Positions 1 to 8,079 of a DNA stretch of 45,542 nucleotides are shown here, in pieces (the first letter of the stretch is position 1; every line of letters begins with the position of its first letter). The notes below the pieces were generated by a model, which saw only the letters and a list, made by a program, of their open reading frames with translations, was not told the origin of the DNA and did no database searches. The position numbers and the translations under genes are program-made. The DNA lies in the NCBI GenBank assembly GCA_947451385.1, contig CANFYZ010000022.1, positions 1 through 45,542 on the forward strand, given 5' to 3'. Source of the DNA: Comamonadaceae bacterium (lineage in GTDB: Bacteria > Pseudomonadota > Gammaproteobacteria > Burkholderiales > Burkholderiaceae_C).

Positions 1-262
1 CGAGCTGATGTACAAAGGCCGCAAGGTGGACACCCACGCGATCCGCCAAACCGCCTTGATGACGGTGGAAGGCGAACGTGACGACATTTGCGCGATTGGC
101 CAAACCGTGGCGGCCCACGACCTGTGCTCAGGTATCCGACCTTCTATGAAAAATCACCATGTGCAAACCGGCGTCGGGCATTACGGGGTGTTCAGCGGCA
201 GCAAGTGGAATCAGCAGATCTACCCCCGCGTGCGCGACATGATCCACCAGTACAGCCACTGA
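1..262 (+). CDS. phaZ: Intracellular polyhydroxyalkanoate depolymerase, C-terminal part
   Basis: This is the last 86 or so codons of a gene that begins left of the window; the frame is open from base 2. The residues resemble the C-terminal domain of intracellular PHB depolymerases. They include a TVEGERDDICAIGQT stretch, which contains the acidic residue of the alpha/beta-hydrolase triad, and HHVQTGVGHYGVFSG, which contains the catalytic histidine. The enzyme releases 3-hydroxybutyrate oligomers from cytoplasmic carbon-storage granules. The nucleophile region is outside the window, so activity cannot be judged. PHB storage is common in Burkholderiales. The family call is from recognition of conserved blocks, not from a search. 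Confidence 0.85.
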   Translation, partial: ELMYKGRKVDTHAIRQTALMTVEGERDDICAIGQTVAAHDLCSGIRPSMKNHHVQTGVGHYGVFSGSKWNQQIYPRVRDMIHQYSH

Positions 263-278
263 GCGCCAGAGCCCGTAC

Positions 279-656
279 TCATGCAATTTTGCAGGGAATC
301 AAGGCATCTTCGTTAAAGCCATACACCGCGCACAAGCGGTGGTAACCATCGGCAATGATCACCTTGCCCATCTCCGGCGCGCGCACCAACAGCAAGGGCG
401 ACAAAGGCGTGCCCTTTTTGATTTTCTGGCGATCTTTCTCCACATGCGTATTGCTGATGCCAAGCAATGAAAGACCAGAGGCGCGAAAGATGTCCTTGGC
501 CTTGAACTGACTCATCTTGGCTTTACGCAAAGACAGCACCACTTTGGACACTTTCTTGGGCGCCGTGTAGAGCAAAAGGTAAGACGCGGCAGCGGGATAG
601 TCTTTGTCTTCGGGCAGGTCGAGCCAAGTCGGTTCGGTCTTTTTGAGTGAGGGCAT
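279..656 (-). CDS. Conserved hypothetical protein with a ParB/Srx-like C-terminal motif
   Basis: 125 residues, basic, with no signal peptide or membrane segment. The C-terminal part, with VIIADGYHRLCAVYGF near residues 98-113, resembles the (A/D)GxHR motif of ParB/sulfiredoxin-like folds, which bind or cleave nucleotides. That resemblance is only suggestive. AAGGAG lies 5 bases before the ATG, so the start is well supported. The gene is followed upstream on the same strand by another small gene only 13 bp away, so the two are probably co-transcribed. It runs tail-to-tail with phaZ. No pathway can be assigned. Confidence 0.6.
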   Translation of the reverse strand: MPSLKKTEPTWLDLPEDKDYPAAASYLLLYTAPKKVSKVVLSLRKAKMSQFKAKDIFRASGLSLLGISNTHVEKDRQKIKKGTPLSPLLLVRAPEMGKVIIADGYHRLCAVYGFNEDALIPCKIA

Positions 657-669
657 GGAGGCTCCTTGA

Positions 670-939
670 TCAGGCTTTCAATTTCAATTCAACGTAAGAC
701 TCGCTTGTTGACCGAGAAAAGTCAAACGGCTTGGCGTGGCCGTAACAGTAGCGGTCCAGCCGCCAATCACTCAGGATGGACAGGGCCAAGTCAAAGTCTT
801 GTTCAGCCAAGGTGTACAGGCCTTGCAAATCAAACGATTGGCCCGTTTCCAGCGAAGCAATCAAAGCCGACAGCACCCTGTTCACCGGACTGAAGGGGTC
901 CTGCGCAATGCGCTGAGCAACTTGCTTGATGGTTCGCAT
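670..939 (-). CDS. Small conserved hypothetical protein
   Basis: 89 residues, predicted soluble and mostly helical, with no motif I recognise. It contains a leucine-rich middle (about residues 20-60: ALIASLETG, LYTLAEQDFDLALSILSDW) and a polar tail. An AGGG ribosome-binding site lies just before the ATG. It sits 13 bp before the ParB/Srx-motif gene and 63 bp after the BON-domain lipoprotein gene, all on the minus strand. The arrangement suggests one transcript, but no function follows from it. Length and codon use look like its neighbours, so I treat it as a real gene. Confidence 0.55.
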   Translation of the reverse strand: MRTIKQVAQRIAQDPFSPVNRVLSALIASLETGQSFDLQGLYTLAEQDFDLALSILSDWRLDRYCYGHAKPFDFSRSTSESYVELKLKA

Positions 940-1002
940 GGTCTGCCCTGAATGGATCTTTGAGATGCCGGGTGCTGGGCCGTGTCGTCTCTGAACGGGA
1001 GA

Positions 1003-1347
1003 TTAATTTTTGAGCGTGAGTTCGTTATGCACCGCATGCGCCCCTGCAGAAGCTCGGGCAATCCTGATCGCTTCATCGATTTGCGCCTGACTCTCCAGCG
1101 CACCGATCAAACGCACATCGCCTTTGAGCGTGAGCACCTGAATGTCAAATCCCTTGAGCCTGTCGTTCTGCTGAAGAGCGGTCCTGACATGTTCGGTGAC
1201 ATCCATATCTGTGATGTGTCCCTCTGCGCTCGAAGCCACTGGCTTTGTGGGTGTTTCCTGCGTCGATTTGCTGCAGCCATAAAGAACCACCGTTGCAGCC
1301 ACGGTCATGAAAAATGCGAGGCGAGAAAATCCAAGACGTAAATTCAT
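1003..1347 (-). CDS. BON-domain lipoprotein
   Basis: 114 residues. The first 25 form a signal peptide ending in a lipobox-like VVLYGC, with Cys25 as the expected lipidation site; Tyr at -2 is a little unusual. After a Thr/Pro/Ser-rich linker, residues about 48-112 form one BON domain (DVTEHVRTAL, IQVLTLKGDVRLIGAL, AIRIARASAGAHAVHNEL), the pattern of OsmY-like proteins that associate with phospholipid or the cell envelope. OsmY has two BON domains, whereas this protein has one. An AGAGG site precedes the ATG. It is divergent from the efflux operon across 208 bp. The precise role is unknown; an envelope-stress function is the usual inference. Confidence 0.8.
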   Translation of the reverse strand: MNLRLGFSRLAFFMTVAATVVLYGCSKSTQETPTKPVASSAEGHITDMDVTEHVRTALQQNDRLKGFDIQVLTLKGDVRLIGALESQAQIDEAIRIARASAGAHAVHNELTLKN

Positions 1348-1543
1348 ATGGGACCTCTTTGAATGAATAAGTCATCGCGGCATGCTGGAAAAGTCTCTGG
1401 CTTTGTTGTGGCATGCAGACCGGCTCGCAGACCCGAATTGGCTGGCCAAGCTTGATGCTCATGGGAACCATAAGCCAGGTGAAGCATTGCTGTCGGTACG
1501 CTGCCCCACGCAAGGAGGTCAGACAAACGTCACGCTGCAGACC

Positions 1544-1549
1544 TATAAT
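1544..1549 (+). promoter_or_regulatory. Consensus -10 box before the metal-efflux operon
   Basis: A perfect TATAAT lies 6 bases before the GTG that I take as the first codon of the operon. No good -35 box is visible at the ideal spacing; GTCAGACA around 1518-1525 is the nearest weak candidate. If this -10 is used, transcription would start at or within a base or two of the GTG, giving a leaderless message. A MerR- or two-component-activated promoter could also explain the poor -35. Confidence 0.45.
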
Positions 1550-1555
1550 TTATGC

Positions 1556-1984
1556 GTGACCTTCTCCACCTCTTTTCGCCGCGCAAGCCTTGGCCTGATC
1601 AGCCTGTTGATGGGCTTGTTGGCGCTGGGCCCTTTTCTGCATGCGCATTACGGCGCGTCTTGGGCCACGGGTTTCCATTTGAGCGGCTTGCCCGCAGTCA
1701 TGGCATCGGCGCTGCCCGACGTGGCCACGGACAGCCCCATGCTGTCGCTGCCCAGCGAAGAAGAGTCGCCCGCCGTGGGTGTGGTGACCTCGCTGCCGCG
1801 CGGCGAAGTCAACAGCTTCACGCCCGATGCCCCCGCCCTGTTCTTCCTGAGCGTCTGTGTTTTGCAGGTGCTGCAACGCCTGCCTCTGCCGGGCTTGTGG
1901 ACCCCCGTTGCCGCGCCGCTGCGCGCCCCGCTGTCGCAAGCGGGCTGGCCACCGCCGGCACAGGCCCCACCCCACGCTTCCTGA
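1556..1984 (+). CDS. Small membrane-anchored protein heading the metal-efflux operon
   Basis: 142 residues from the GTG at 1556. The frame stays open upstream to an ATG at 1382, but that stretch has no protein-like features and would place the TATAAT inside the gene. The N-terminus has a hydrophobic segment (about residues 9-26) followed by a HAHYG motif. The middle is acidic and probably periplasmic. A second hydrophobic segment lies near residues 85-103, and the tail is rich in Pro and Ala. I recognise no domain. Small His-containing membrane proteins often precede czc/cus-type operons, and the HAH motif makes metal contact possible, but this is inference. An 82 bp gap with two hairpins separates it from the adaptor gene. 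Confidence 0.5.
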   Translation: MTFSTSFRRASLGLISLLMGLLALGPFLHAHYGASWATGFHLSGLPAVMASALPDVATDSPMLSLPSEEESPAVGVVTSLPRGEVNSFTPDAPALFFLSVCVLQVLQRLPLPGLWTPVAAPLRAPLSQAGWPPPAQAPPHAS

Positions 1985-1992
1985 GTTCTTGC

Positions 1993-2036
1993 GTGACCGG
2001 CGCTTCGGTCACCGCGGTTGCGCAGCGTGGCTGCGC
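1993..2036 (+). other. Two tandem hairpins between the first gene and the efflux adaptor gene
   Basis: Two perfect 7 bp stems follow each other. GTGACCG/CGGTCAC at 1993-1999 and 2006-2012 has a 6-base loop. GCGCAGC/GCTGCGC at 2020-2026 and 2030-2036 has a 3-base loop. They fill most of the gap before the adaptor's ribosome-binding site at 2055-2060. There is no T-run, so neither looks like a simple terminator. They could act as an mRNA stability or partial-attenuation element that sets the ratio of first gene to pump genes. Confidence 0.5.
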
Positions 2037-2066
2037 GGCATGTTCAAGATTTTCAAGGAGTGGGTC

Positions 2067-3209
2067 ATGGCCTTCAATTCACCCTTTCTGCCTTTCACTT
2101 TTTTACGGCGCGCCGCTGGCTGCGCCACATTTTCGGCAGTTGTAGCGTTCAGCGCCGCAGCGCAACCCCCCGCCCTGACGCTGGATGCCAAACAGCAAGC
2201 CACGCTGGGCATCCGCAGCGTGGGCATTCAAGCCGCGCAGGTCGGGCAGTTGCTGGCCAGCGCCAGCGTGACCACGCCGCCTGGCAAAGACATCACGCTG
2301 ACCGCGCCCTATGCCGGTCAGCTCTCGCGCGTCTTGGTGGGTTTGGGTGACACGGTGCGCATCGGCACCGCCTTGGGCCATTTCACCAGCCCGATGGTGG
2401 GCGATGCGCGGCGGCAATGGCACGAGGCCAGCCTGGAGGCGCAAAACACCCGCGCCGCTGTGCAACGCGATCAGGCCTTGTTTGACGAAGGCATCATCCC
2501 CGCCGTGCGTTTGCAACTGAGCCGCAACAAAGACGAAGCAGCCAAAGCCGCGCTGCAATCGCGCGCGGCCGAGTTGAGCGCCTCGGGCCTGCGTTTTGAC
2601 GGCCCGGGCAGCGCCAATGCCTCTGGCGGCGGCTACGCCACCGGTGTGTTGCAATCGCCCATCAGCGGTGTGGTGGTGGACGCGTTCACCTCGGTCGGCC
2701 AACGGGTCGAAGCAGGCACGGTGCTGTTCAAGCTGGCCGACACACGCGAGCTGCAACTGGACATCCAGCTGTCCGGCGACAAAGCCGCGCGCCTGAAGGT
2801 GGGCGACGCGGTGAGTATTCCTGCGCGCAACGCGCAAGCGCAAATCACCGGCGTGAGCCGGGCGCTGGACGCAGGCCAATCGGCCAAAGCCCGCGCCAAG
2901 GTGACGCAGCGCGGCAGCCTGCAAATCGGTGAAGCGGTGTCTGTTCAACTGCAACCTGGACTGGCCGTCACCGATGCCAGTAGCAAGGCCGCAGGCCCGG
3001 CCTGGACGGTGCCCTCGCGCGCGCTGAGCCAATGGCAAGGCCAGCCGGTGGTGTTTGTCGCCAACGCCACCGGCTTTACCGCACAGCGCGTGCGCATTGT
3101 GTCCTCGAATGACGACCTCACGGTGATCGAAGCCGCCCTGCCCGCCACGGCCAAAGTGGCCAGCACCGGCATCGCTTCGCTGCGCGCCTTGTTGCAAAAG
3201 GACGAGTGA
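2067..3209 (+). CDS. Efflux RND transporter periplasmic adaptor subunit (HlyD/CzcB family)
   Basis: 380 residues from the ATG at 2067, chosen because AAGGAG lies 6 bases before it; the frame is open further upstream. A signal peptide ends near AFSAAAQ (residue about 30). Next comes a lipoyl/barrel-sandwich half (ITLTAPYAGQLSRVLVGLGDTV), an alpha-hairpin (about residues 110-175), the second half (VLQSPISGVVVDAFTSVGQRV) and a beta-barrel. The protein bridges the inner-membrane pump and the outer-membrane channel. The mature part has almost no methionine and none in its N-terminal region, so it lacks the methionine copper site of CusB. Its stop codon overlaps the pump start (TGATG), which implies translational coupling. 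Confidence 0.9.
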   Translation: MAFNSPFLPFTFLRRAAGCATFSAVVAFSAAAQPPALTLDAKQQATLGIRSVGIQAAQVGQLLASASVTTPPGKDITLTAPYAGQLSRVLVGLGDTVRIGTALGHFTSPMVGDARRQWHEASLEAQNTRAAVQRDQALFDEGIIPAVRLQLSRNKDEAAKAALQSRAAELSASGLRFDGPGSANASGGGYATGVLQSPISGVVVDAFTSVGQRVEAGTVLFKLADTRELQLDIQLSGDKAARLKVGDAVSIPARNAQAQITGVSRALDAGQSAKARAKVTQRGSLQIGEAVSVQLQPGLAVTDASSKAAGPAWTVPSRALSQWQGQPVVFVANATGFTAQRVRIVSSNDDLTVIEAALPATAKVASTGIASLRALLQKDE

Positions 3210-6200
3210 TGATGGAACCCCTGATCCGTCTGGGGCTGCGTTACCGCAACCTCACCTTGGGCTTTGCCGTGGCCTTGATGCTGGCGGGCCTGCACGCTTG
3301 GCTGAACCTGCCGATCGATGCCTTTCCCGACATCTCGCCCACGCAGGCCAAAATCATCTTGAAGATCCCGGGCATGACACCCGAAGAGGTGGAGCAGCGG
3401 GTGGTCAAGCCGATTGAGCAAGAACTGCTCAGCATCCCGAACAAACGGGTGGTGCGCTCTATCTCCAAATACGGCATTGCCGACATCACCATCGACTTTG
3501 ATGAAGGCGTGGACCTGTACTGGGCGCGCCAGCAAGTCACTGAGCGGCTGGCCGGTGTGCTGCGCGAATTGCCCGCAGGCGTGAGCGGCGGTTTGGCCCC
3601 CATCACCACGCCGCTGTCCGAGATGTACATGTTCACGCTGGAAGGCGATGGTTTCAGCCTGGCCGAAAAACGCCGTGTGCTGGACTGGGTGATTCGCCCC
3701 GAACTGCGCACCATACCAGGCGTGGCCGAGGTCAATTCGCTCGGCGGCGAGGTGCAGACCTTTGAAGTGATCCCCCATAACGCGCGCATGGCCGCCATGG
3801 GTGTGGCCTTGGCCGATCTGCGCCAAGCCCTGCTGAGTAACAACAGCAATGACGGCGCGGGTCGCTTGACGGCGGGCGAAGAAGCGCTGGTGGTGCGGGT
3901 GGAAGGCTCGGTTAAAACGCTGGACGATTTGCGCGCCATACGCTTACCCACCGCCAAAGGGACAGAGAAGGTGTTGCTCGACGATGTGGCCGTGGTGCGT
4001 CATGGCGCGTTGACGCGCTATGGCGCGGTCACCCAAGACGGCCAAGGCGAAGCCGTTGAAGGCTTGGTGCTGGGCATGCGCGGCGTGAATGCACGCGACC
4101 TGGTGCAGGCGGTGGGCCTGAAACTGCAAGAGCTACAAAGCCGCTTGCCTGCCGGCATGACGGTGAAAACCTTTTACAACCGGGGCGAGCTGGTCACCCG
4201 CGCCGCCGACACGGTGATCAAAGCCTTGATAGAAGCCTCGGTCCTGGTCTGCGTGATCTTGTACGTGTTCTTGGGCGGCGTGCGCGCCGCGCTGGTGGTG
4301 GCAGTGTCTCTGCCCCTGTCGCTGTTGGCCACCTTTGTGCTGATGCGCGCCTTCGGCATCACCGCCAACTTGATGAGCCTGGGCGGGCTGGCGATTGCGC
4401 TGGGCATGCTGGTGGATGCTTCGGTGGTGGTGGTGGAAAACATCGAAACCGCATTTGCCACCACCCACGACAAACACCCGCAAGGCCACGGCTTGTCAAA
4501 AACCGAGATCCTGCTGGCCGCCGTGCGCCAAGTGGTCAAGCCCGTGGTGGCCGGGGTGCTGATCATTGCCGTGGTGTTTTTGCCTTTGCTCAGTCTGCAA
4601 GGGCTAGAGGGCAAACTGTTCGCGCCGGTGGCCCTCACCATCATCATGGCGCTGGCGTGTTCCTTGCTCATTGCGTTCACCGTGGTGCCCGCGCTGGCCT
4701 CGGTGCTGCTCAAAGAATCCGGCGCGCACGAGCCGATGCTGATGCAAAAAATCCACCAAGGCTATGTGGCGCTGCGTGATGCCGTGTGGCGGCATCCGCG
4801 CTGGTTGTATGGTGCGTCGGTCCTGTCTTTGGTGTTGGCCGCAGGCCTGTACACCCAGGTGGGCAAAACCTTTATGCCCACGCTGGACGAAGGCGATGTG
4901 CTGGTACAGCTGCAAAAACTGCCCTCGATCTCGCTGGAGTCCTCGCTGGAAATCGACACCCGGGTGCAGCAAGCCATCTTGAAGGAAGTGCCCGAGGTGC
5001 TGTCCATCGTGGCGCGTGCAGGCTCAGACGAACTGGGCCTGGACCCGATGGGCCTGAACGAGACCGACACCTTTTTGGTGCTCAAACCCAAGAGCGCATG
5101 GCGTGGCAGCAAGGACGACATCATTGACCAGCTGCGGGGCATCCTGGAGGGCTTTCCCGGCCTGATTTATGGCTTTACCCAACCGATTGAGATGCGGGTG
5201 TCTGAGATGCTGACCGGCACGCGCGGCGATGTGGCGATCAAGGTGTTTGGCACCGATCTGAACGCCATCAACGCTGCCGCACAAAAGATCGCGCAGGCGG
5301 TGCGCGGCATCGACGGTGCGGCCGAGGTCATTGCCCCCAAAGCCGAGGGCTTGCAGTATTTGAGCGTGGCCATCCGCCGCCACGCCGCAGGCCAGGCCGG
5401 TTTCAGCATCGAGGCCTTGCAGCAAAACCTGAAAACCCAGGTCGAGGGCGAAAGCCTGGGCGTGGTGCTGCAGGGCGGCATCCGCACGCCGCTCACGCTC
5501 AAAGGCAATGAGGCGCTGCAGCGCAGCCCTGAAGCCTTCAAAAATCTGGCCCTCTCCGCGCCCGATGGCCGCATCTGGAGCGCGAGTGCGCTGGCCGACA
5601 TCCAACTGGTGGACGGCCCGATCCGCATCGACCATGAACAAAGCGCGCGCTTCACCAGCATCCAGGCCTCGGTCAATGGCCGCGATCTGACCGGCTTTGT
5701 GCAAGATGCGCAAAAAGCAGTGGTTGCGCTGAATTTGCCGCGAGACATCCAGGTGGTTTGGGGCGGACAGTTTGAAAACCAGCAACGCGCTGCCGCGCGT
5801 TTGGGCCTGGTGATTCCGGCGGCGTTGATCTTGATTTTTGTGATCTTGATGCTCACCTTCGGTTCGGCCAGCCAGGCCGGCATCATCTTTGTCAACATCC
5901 CGTTTGCGCTGGTGGGCGGCGTGGTGGCGCTGGCGATCTCGGGCGAGTACCTGTCGGTGCCCGCTTCGGTCGGTTTCATTGCGCTGCTGGGCATTGCGGT
6001 GCTGAACGGGGTGGTGATGGTCACGCACTTCAATGAACGTCTACAAGACGGCGAGCCCATGGCCACCGTGGTGCGCCTGGGAACCGAACGGCGCTTACGC
6101 CCAGTGCTGATGACGGCGGTCATCACGGCCCTAGGCATGATCCCGCTGTTGTTCGCCACCGGCCCGGGTTCGGAGATTCAGCGCCCCTTGGCCATCGTGG

Positions 6201-6307
6201 TCACCGGCGGCTTGTTCAGCTCGACTTTGCTGACCCTGCTGCTGCTACCGAAAATCTTTGAACGTTTTGGCGCCGCCGGTGTGGACGCCTCGGGAGATGC
6301 GTCATGA
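3209..6307 (+). CDS. Heavy-metal efflux RND pump, CzcA/CusA family
   Basis: 1032 residues from the ATG at 3209, which has AAGGA 6 bases upstream; a GTG one codon earlier is also in frame. The architecture is typical of HME-RND pumps: one N-terminal membrane helix, a large periplasmic loop, a block of helices, a second loop and a final block. The proton-relay helix reads GMLVDASVVVVEN with Asp403 and Glu410. Where CusA has its copper-binding methionines, this protein has VLVQLQKL and MGLNETDTF; only the last methionine (SEMLTGTRGD) is matched. The blocks LDEGDVLVQ and MLTGTRGDVAIKVFG look more like CzcA. A divalent metal is therefore more likely than Cu(I)/Ag(I), but the substrate is not settled. 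Confidence 0.93.
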   Translation: MMEPLIRLGLRYRNLTLGFAVALMLAGLHAWLNLPIDAFPDISPTQAKIILKIPGMTPEEVEQRVVKPIEQELLSIPNKRVVRSISKYGIADITIDFDEGVDLYWARQQVTERLAGVLRELPAGVSGGLAPITTPLSEMYMFTLEGDGFSLAEKRRVLDWVIRPELRTIPGVAEVNSLGGEVQTFEVIPHNARMAAMGVALADLRQALLSNNSNDGAGRLTAGEEALVVRVEGSVKTLDDLRAIRLPTAKGTEKVLLDDVAVVRHGALTRYGAVTQDGQGEAVEGLVLGMRGVNARDLVQAVGLKLQELQSRLPAGMTVKTFYNRGELVTRAADTVIKALIEASVLVCVILYVFLGGVRAALVVAVSLPLSLLATFVLMRAFGITANLMSLGGLAIALGMLVDASVVVVENIETAFATTHDKHPQGHGLSKTEILLAAVRQVVKPVVAGVLIIAVVFLPLLSLQGLEGKLFAPVALTIIMALACSLLIAFTVVPALASVLLKESGAHEPMLMQKIHQGYVALRDAVWRHPRWLYGASVLSLVLAAGLYTQVGKTFMPTLDEGDVLVQLQKLPSISLESSLEIDTRVQQAILKEVPEVLSIVARAGSDELGLDPMGLNETDTFLVLKPKSAWRGSKDDIIDQLRGILEGFPGLIYGFTQPIEMRVSEMLTGTRGDVAIKVFGTDLNAINAAAQKIAQAVRGIDGAAEVIAPKAEGLQYLSVAIRRHAAGQAGFSIEALQQNLKTQVEGESLGVVLQGGIRTPLTLKGNEALQRSPEAFKNLALSAPDGRIWSASALADIQLVDGPIRIDHEQSARFTSIQASVNGRDLTGFVQDAQKAVVALNLPRDIQVVWGGQFENQQRAAARLGLVIPAALILIFVILMLTFGSASQAGIIFVNIPFALVGGVVALAISGEYLSVPASVGFIALLGIAVLNGVVMVTHFNERLQDGEPMATVVRLGTERRLRPVLMTAVITALGMIPLLFATGPGSEIQRPLAIVVTGGLFSSTLLTLLLLPKIFERFGAAGVDASGDAS

Positions 6308-7608
6308 GCCGCTCTGCGTTTTTTCGATCCCGCCGCATGACACGCATGGGGACCTTCACACGTCCCCTGTGGTTGGCCTGCTTGGCATTGGGGCTCATGC
6401 CCTTTAAAGCAATAGCCGAGCCCCAGACGCAGCGCTACTTACCGGCCGAAGCCGTGGTCAAAGAAGTCTTGCTGACCAGCCCTGGCATCCAAAGTGCGCG
6501 GGCGCAAAAAGAAGCCCTGAACCTACGCGCTCACACCTTGCGCACCGGCACCGCCGAGTTCACCCTGCGTGCCAATCTGCAGCAACGCCGCGTGCCGCTG
6601 AGCCAAGACCGCTTCAACGAAAGCACCCTCAGCCTGGAGCGCCCGGTGCGGCTGTGGGGCAAATCCAGAGTGGACGGCCAACTGTCTGATACCACCCAAT
6701 TACTGGCCGAGATCGGCTTCAACGACGCGATGCATGAAGCCAGCCGGGCACTGATGAAGCTGTGGTTTATTCACGCTCAAGCGATGTTGACCCATGCGCA
6801 GGCGCAGCAGCAGGTGCGCTCGGTCACGCAAATCTTCCAACTGGCGCAGGCCCGCTTCAAACAAGGCGAGATCGCCCGCTTGGATCTGGATCTGGCGCAG
6901 GCCGAGCAGCAGCGAGTACAAGCCGCAGAGCAACTTAGCCAAGCCGAGTTGGCCAACGCAGCCACGGCCCTGCAAAGCCGCTACCCGGGCTTGCCGCTGT
7001 CCAGCCAAGCGCTGCAAATTCAGATGCAAGAACTGGGTGATTTTGAAGCCCCACAGACGAGTCTGCGGCAAGAGTTTTTAAAGCAAAACCACGAGCTGAA
7101 TTGGCTGCGCACCGAGGCTGAGCGCCTGCAGCTGTGGGCCGAGCGCGCCCGGCTCGATCGCTTGCCCGACCCCACGCTGGGTGTGTACAGCGCACGCGAG
7201 CGGGGCGGTGCCGAACAAGTCACCGGATTGATTCTGTCCATGCCGCTGCCCGGTGGGGCGCGGCGCGACACCGCGCAAGCCACGCTGGCCGATGCACAGG
7301 CCGCTGCCGACAAGGTGCGAAGCTTGGAGCTGCAACTGAGTGCTGAATTCGACCAAGGCTGGCAACGCTTTCACAGCCAACGCGCCGCCGCGGCACAACT
7401 GCAAGGGGCCGCCAATACCCAGCAACGCGCCGCCGAAAAGTCACGCAAAGCCTTTTCGCTGGGTGAGTACAGCCTGTTTGAAATGCTGATGATCGCTCGC
7501 GCTGCACACGAGCAGCAATTTGCCGCCTCGCGCATGCAATTGGACATGTTGGAAAGCCTGGCCCTGCTGCAGCTGGAGCTGCACCAGATCTGGGATTTCG
7601 ATTTGTAA
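6304..7608 (+). CDS. Outer-membrane efflux channel, TolC/CzcC family
   Basis: 434 residues, overlapping the pump gene by ATGA. The N-terminus is long and basic, and the signal peptide ends near KAIA/EPQ (residues about 36-39). An internal ATG at residue 12 (MTRMGTF) would give a more ordinary signal length. The body is made of two long helical repeats with many Gln/Ala/Arg heptads (for example QIFQLAQARFKQGEIARLDLDLAQAEQQRV), the pattern of OEP/TolC-fold proteins. It should form the trimeric tunnel through the outer membrane that completes the adaptor-pump complex. A long hairpin overlapping its stop codon probably ends the transcript. Confidence 0.9.
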   Translation: MSRSAFFRSRRMTRMGTFTRPLWLACLALGLMPFKAIAEPQTQRYLPAEAVVKEVLLTSPGIQSARAQKEALNLRAHTLRTGTAEFTLRANLQQRRVPLSQDRFNESTLSLERPVRLWGKSRVDGQLSDTTQLLAEIGFNDAMHEASRALMKLWFIHAQAMLTHAQAQQQVRSVTQIFQLAQARFKQGEIARLDLDLAQAEQQRVQAAEQLSQAELANAATALQSRYPGLPLSSQALQIQMQELGDFEAPQTSLRQEFLKQNHELNWLRTEAERLQLWAERARLDRLPDPTLGVYSARERGGAEQVTGLILSMPLPGGARRDTAQATLADAQAAADKVRSLELQLSAEFDQGWQRFHSQRAAAAQLQGAANTQQRAAEKSRKAFSLGEYSLFEMLMIARAAHEQQFAASRMQLDMLESLALLQLELHQIWDFDL

Positions 7609-7640
7609 TGCCTCAGCCCTTGCGCAATGGGTTGAGGCAT
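7608..7640. terminator. Strong hairpin between convergent genes, probable bidirectional terminator
   Basis: ATGCCTCAGCCC at 7608-7619 pairs over 12 bp (one G-T wobble) with GGGTTGAGGCAT at 7629-7640. The loop, TTGCGCAAT, is itself nearly palindromic. It overlaps the last base of the efflux-channel stop codon and the last nine codons of the minus-strand gene. T-runs are poor on both sides, so efficiency is uncertain. Confidence 0.6.
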
Positions 7641-8026
7641 TCGCCCTTGCCCTGTTTTTTAAAGCAGGTACAGCTCAAGGCATAGGCTTTCATCGTGCCT
7701 TTGTGCACCTGCGGCACGCTGGCGTTGCGCGTGCTCAGCGCAGGCACAAACAGTTTGGGGGGGAAACCTTTGGAGACGTGTTTGCCGTCTTGTAAATCGA
7801 CCTGCGCACTGGCACACTGAATCGGGCCTTTCAAGCCGTTGTGAACTTCAAACAACAGCGTGTGGTCTTCGCCTTTGGCCCAACCGGCTTGCACCTTCAC
7901 CTGCGCCAATTCAGCCGCAGAAAAAGACACTTCTTGAAACTCTTCTGCGCTGCCAAAAGGGCCCCAGGCCAGCGCCAAGCTGTGCGCCCACAAGAGGCCC
8001 GCAACCAGCCCGCATTTCAAAAGCAT
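7613..8026 (-). CDS. Secreted conserved hypothetical protein
   Basis: 137 residues from the ATG at 8026, preceded by AGGTGG. The frame is open further upstream, but that part is Arg-rich and has no site. A clear signal peptide (MLLKCGLVAGLLWAHSLALA) is followed by a mature protein beginning WGPFG. The mature part has four cysteines (QCAS, SCTC and GECL), which could form periplasmic disulfides or bind metal. The tail is basic. I recognise no family. It is convergent with the efflux operon and lies downstream of the CBS-domain gene on the same strand, 53 bp away. A role in the envelope is all that can be supported. Confidence 0.6.
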   Translation of the reverse strand: MLLKCGLVAGLLWAHSLALAWGPFGSAEEFQEVSFSAAELAQVKVQAGWAKGEDHTLLFEVHNGLKGPIQCASAQVDLQDGKHVSKGFPPKLFVPALSTRNASVPQVHKGTMKAYALSCTCFKKQGKGECLNPLRKG

Positions 8027-8079
8027 GATGCCCACCACCTGTCCTGCTGAGTCAACCCTGATTTGCCCGTGGATGCGTT

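Noticed and set aside
1857..2066. Upstream extension of the adaptor gene
   Set aside because: It overlaps the preceding gene and the hairpins and has a Cys/Arg-rich sequence unlike a signal peptide. AAGGAG supports the start at 2067.
5024..6159. Two long minus-strand frames inside the pump gene
   Set aside because: Shadows of the RND pump; no motifs, and composition typical of antisense GC-rich DNA.
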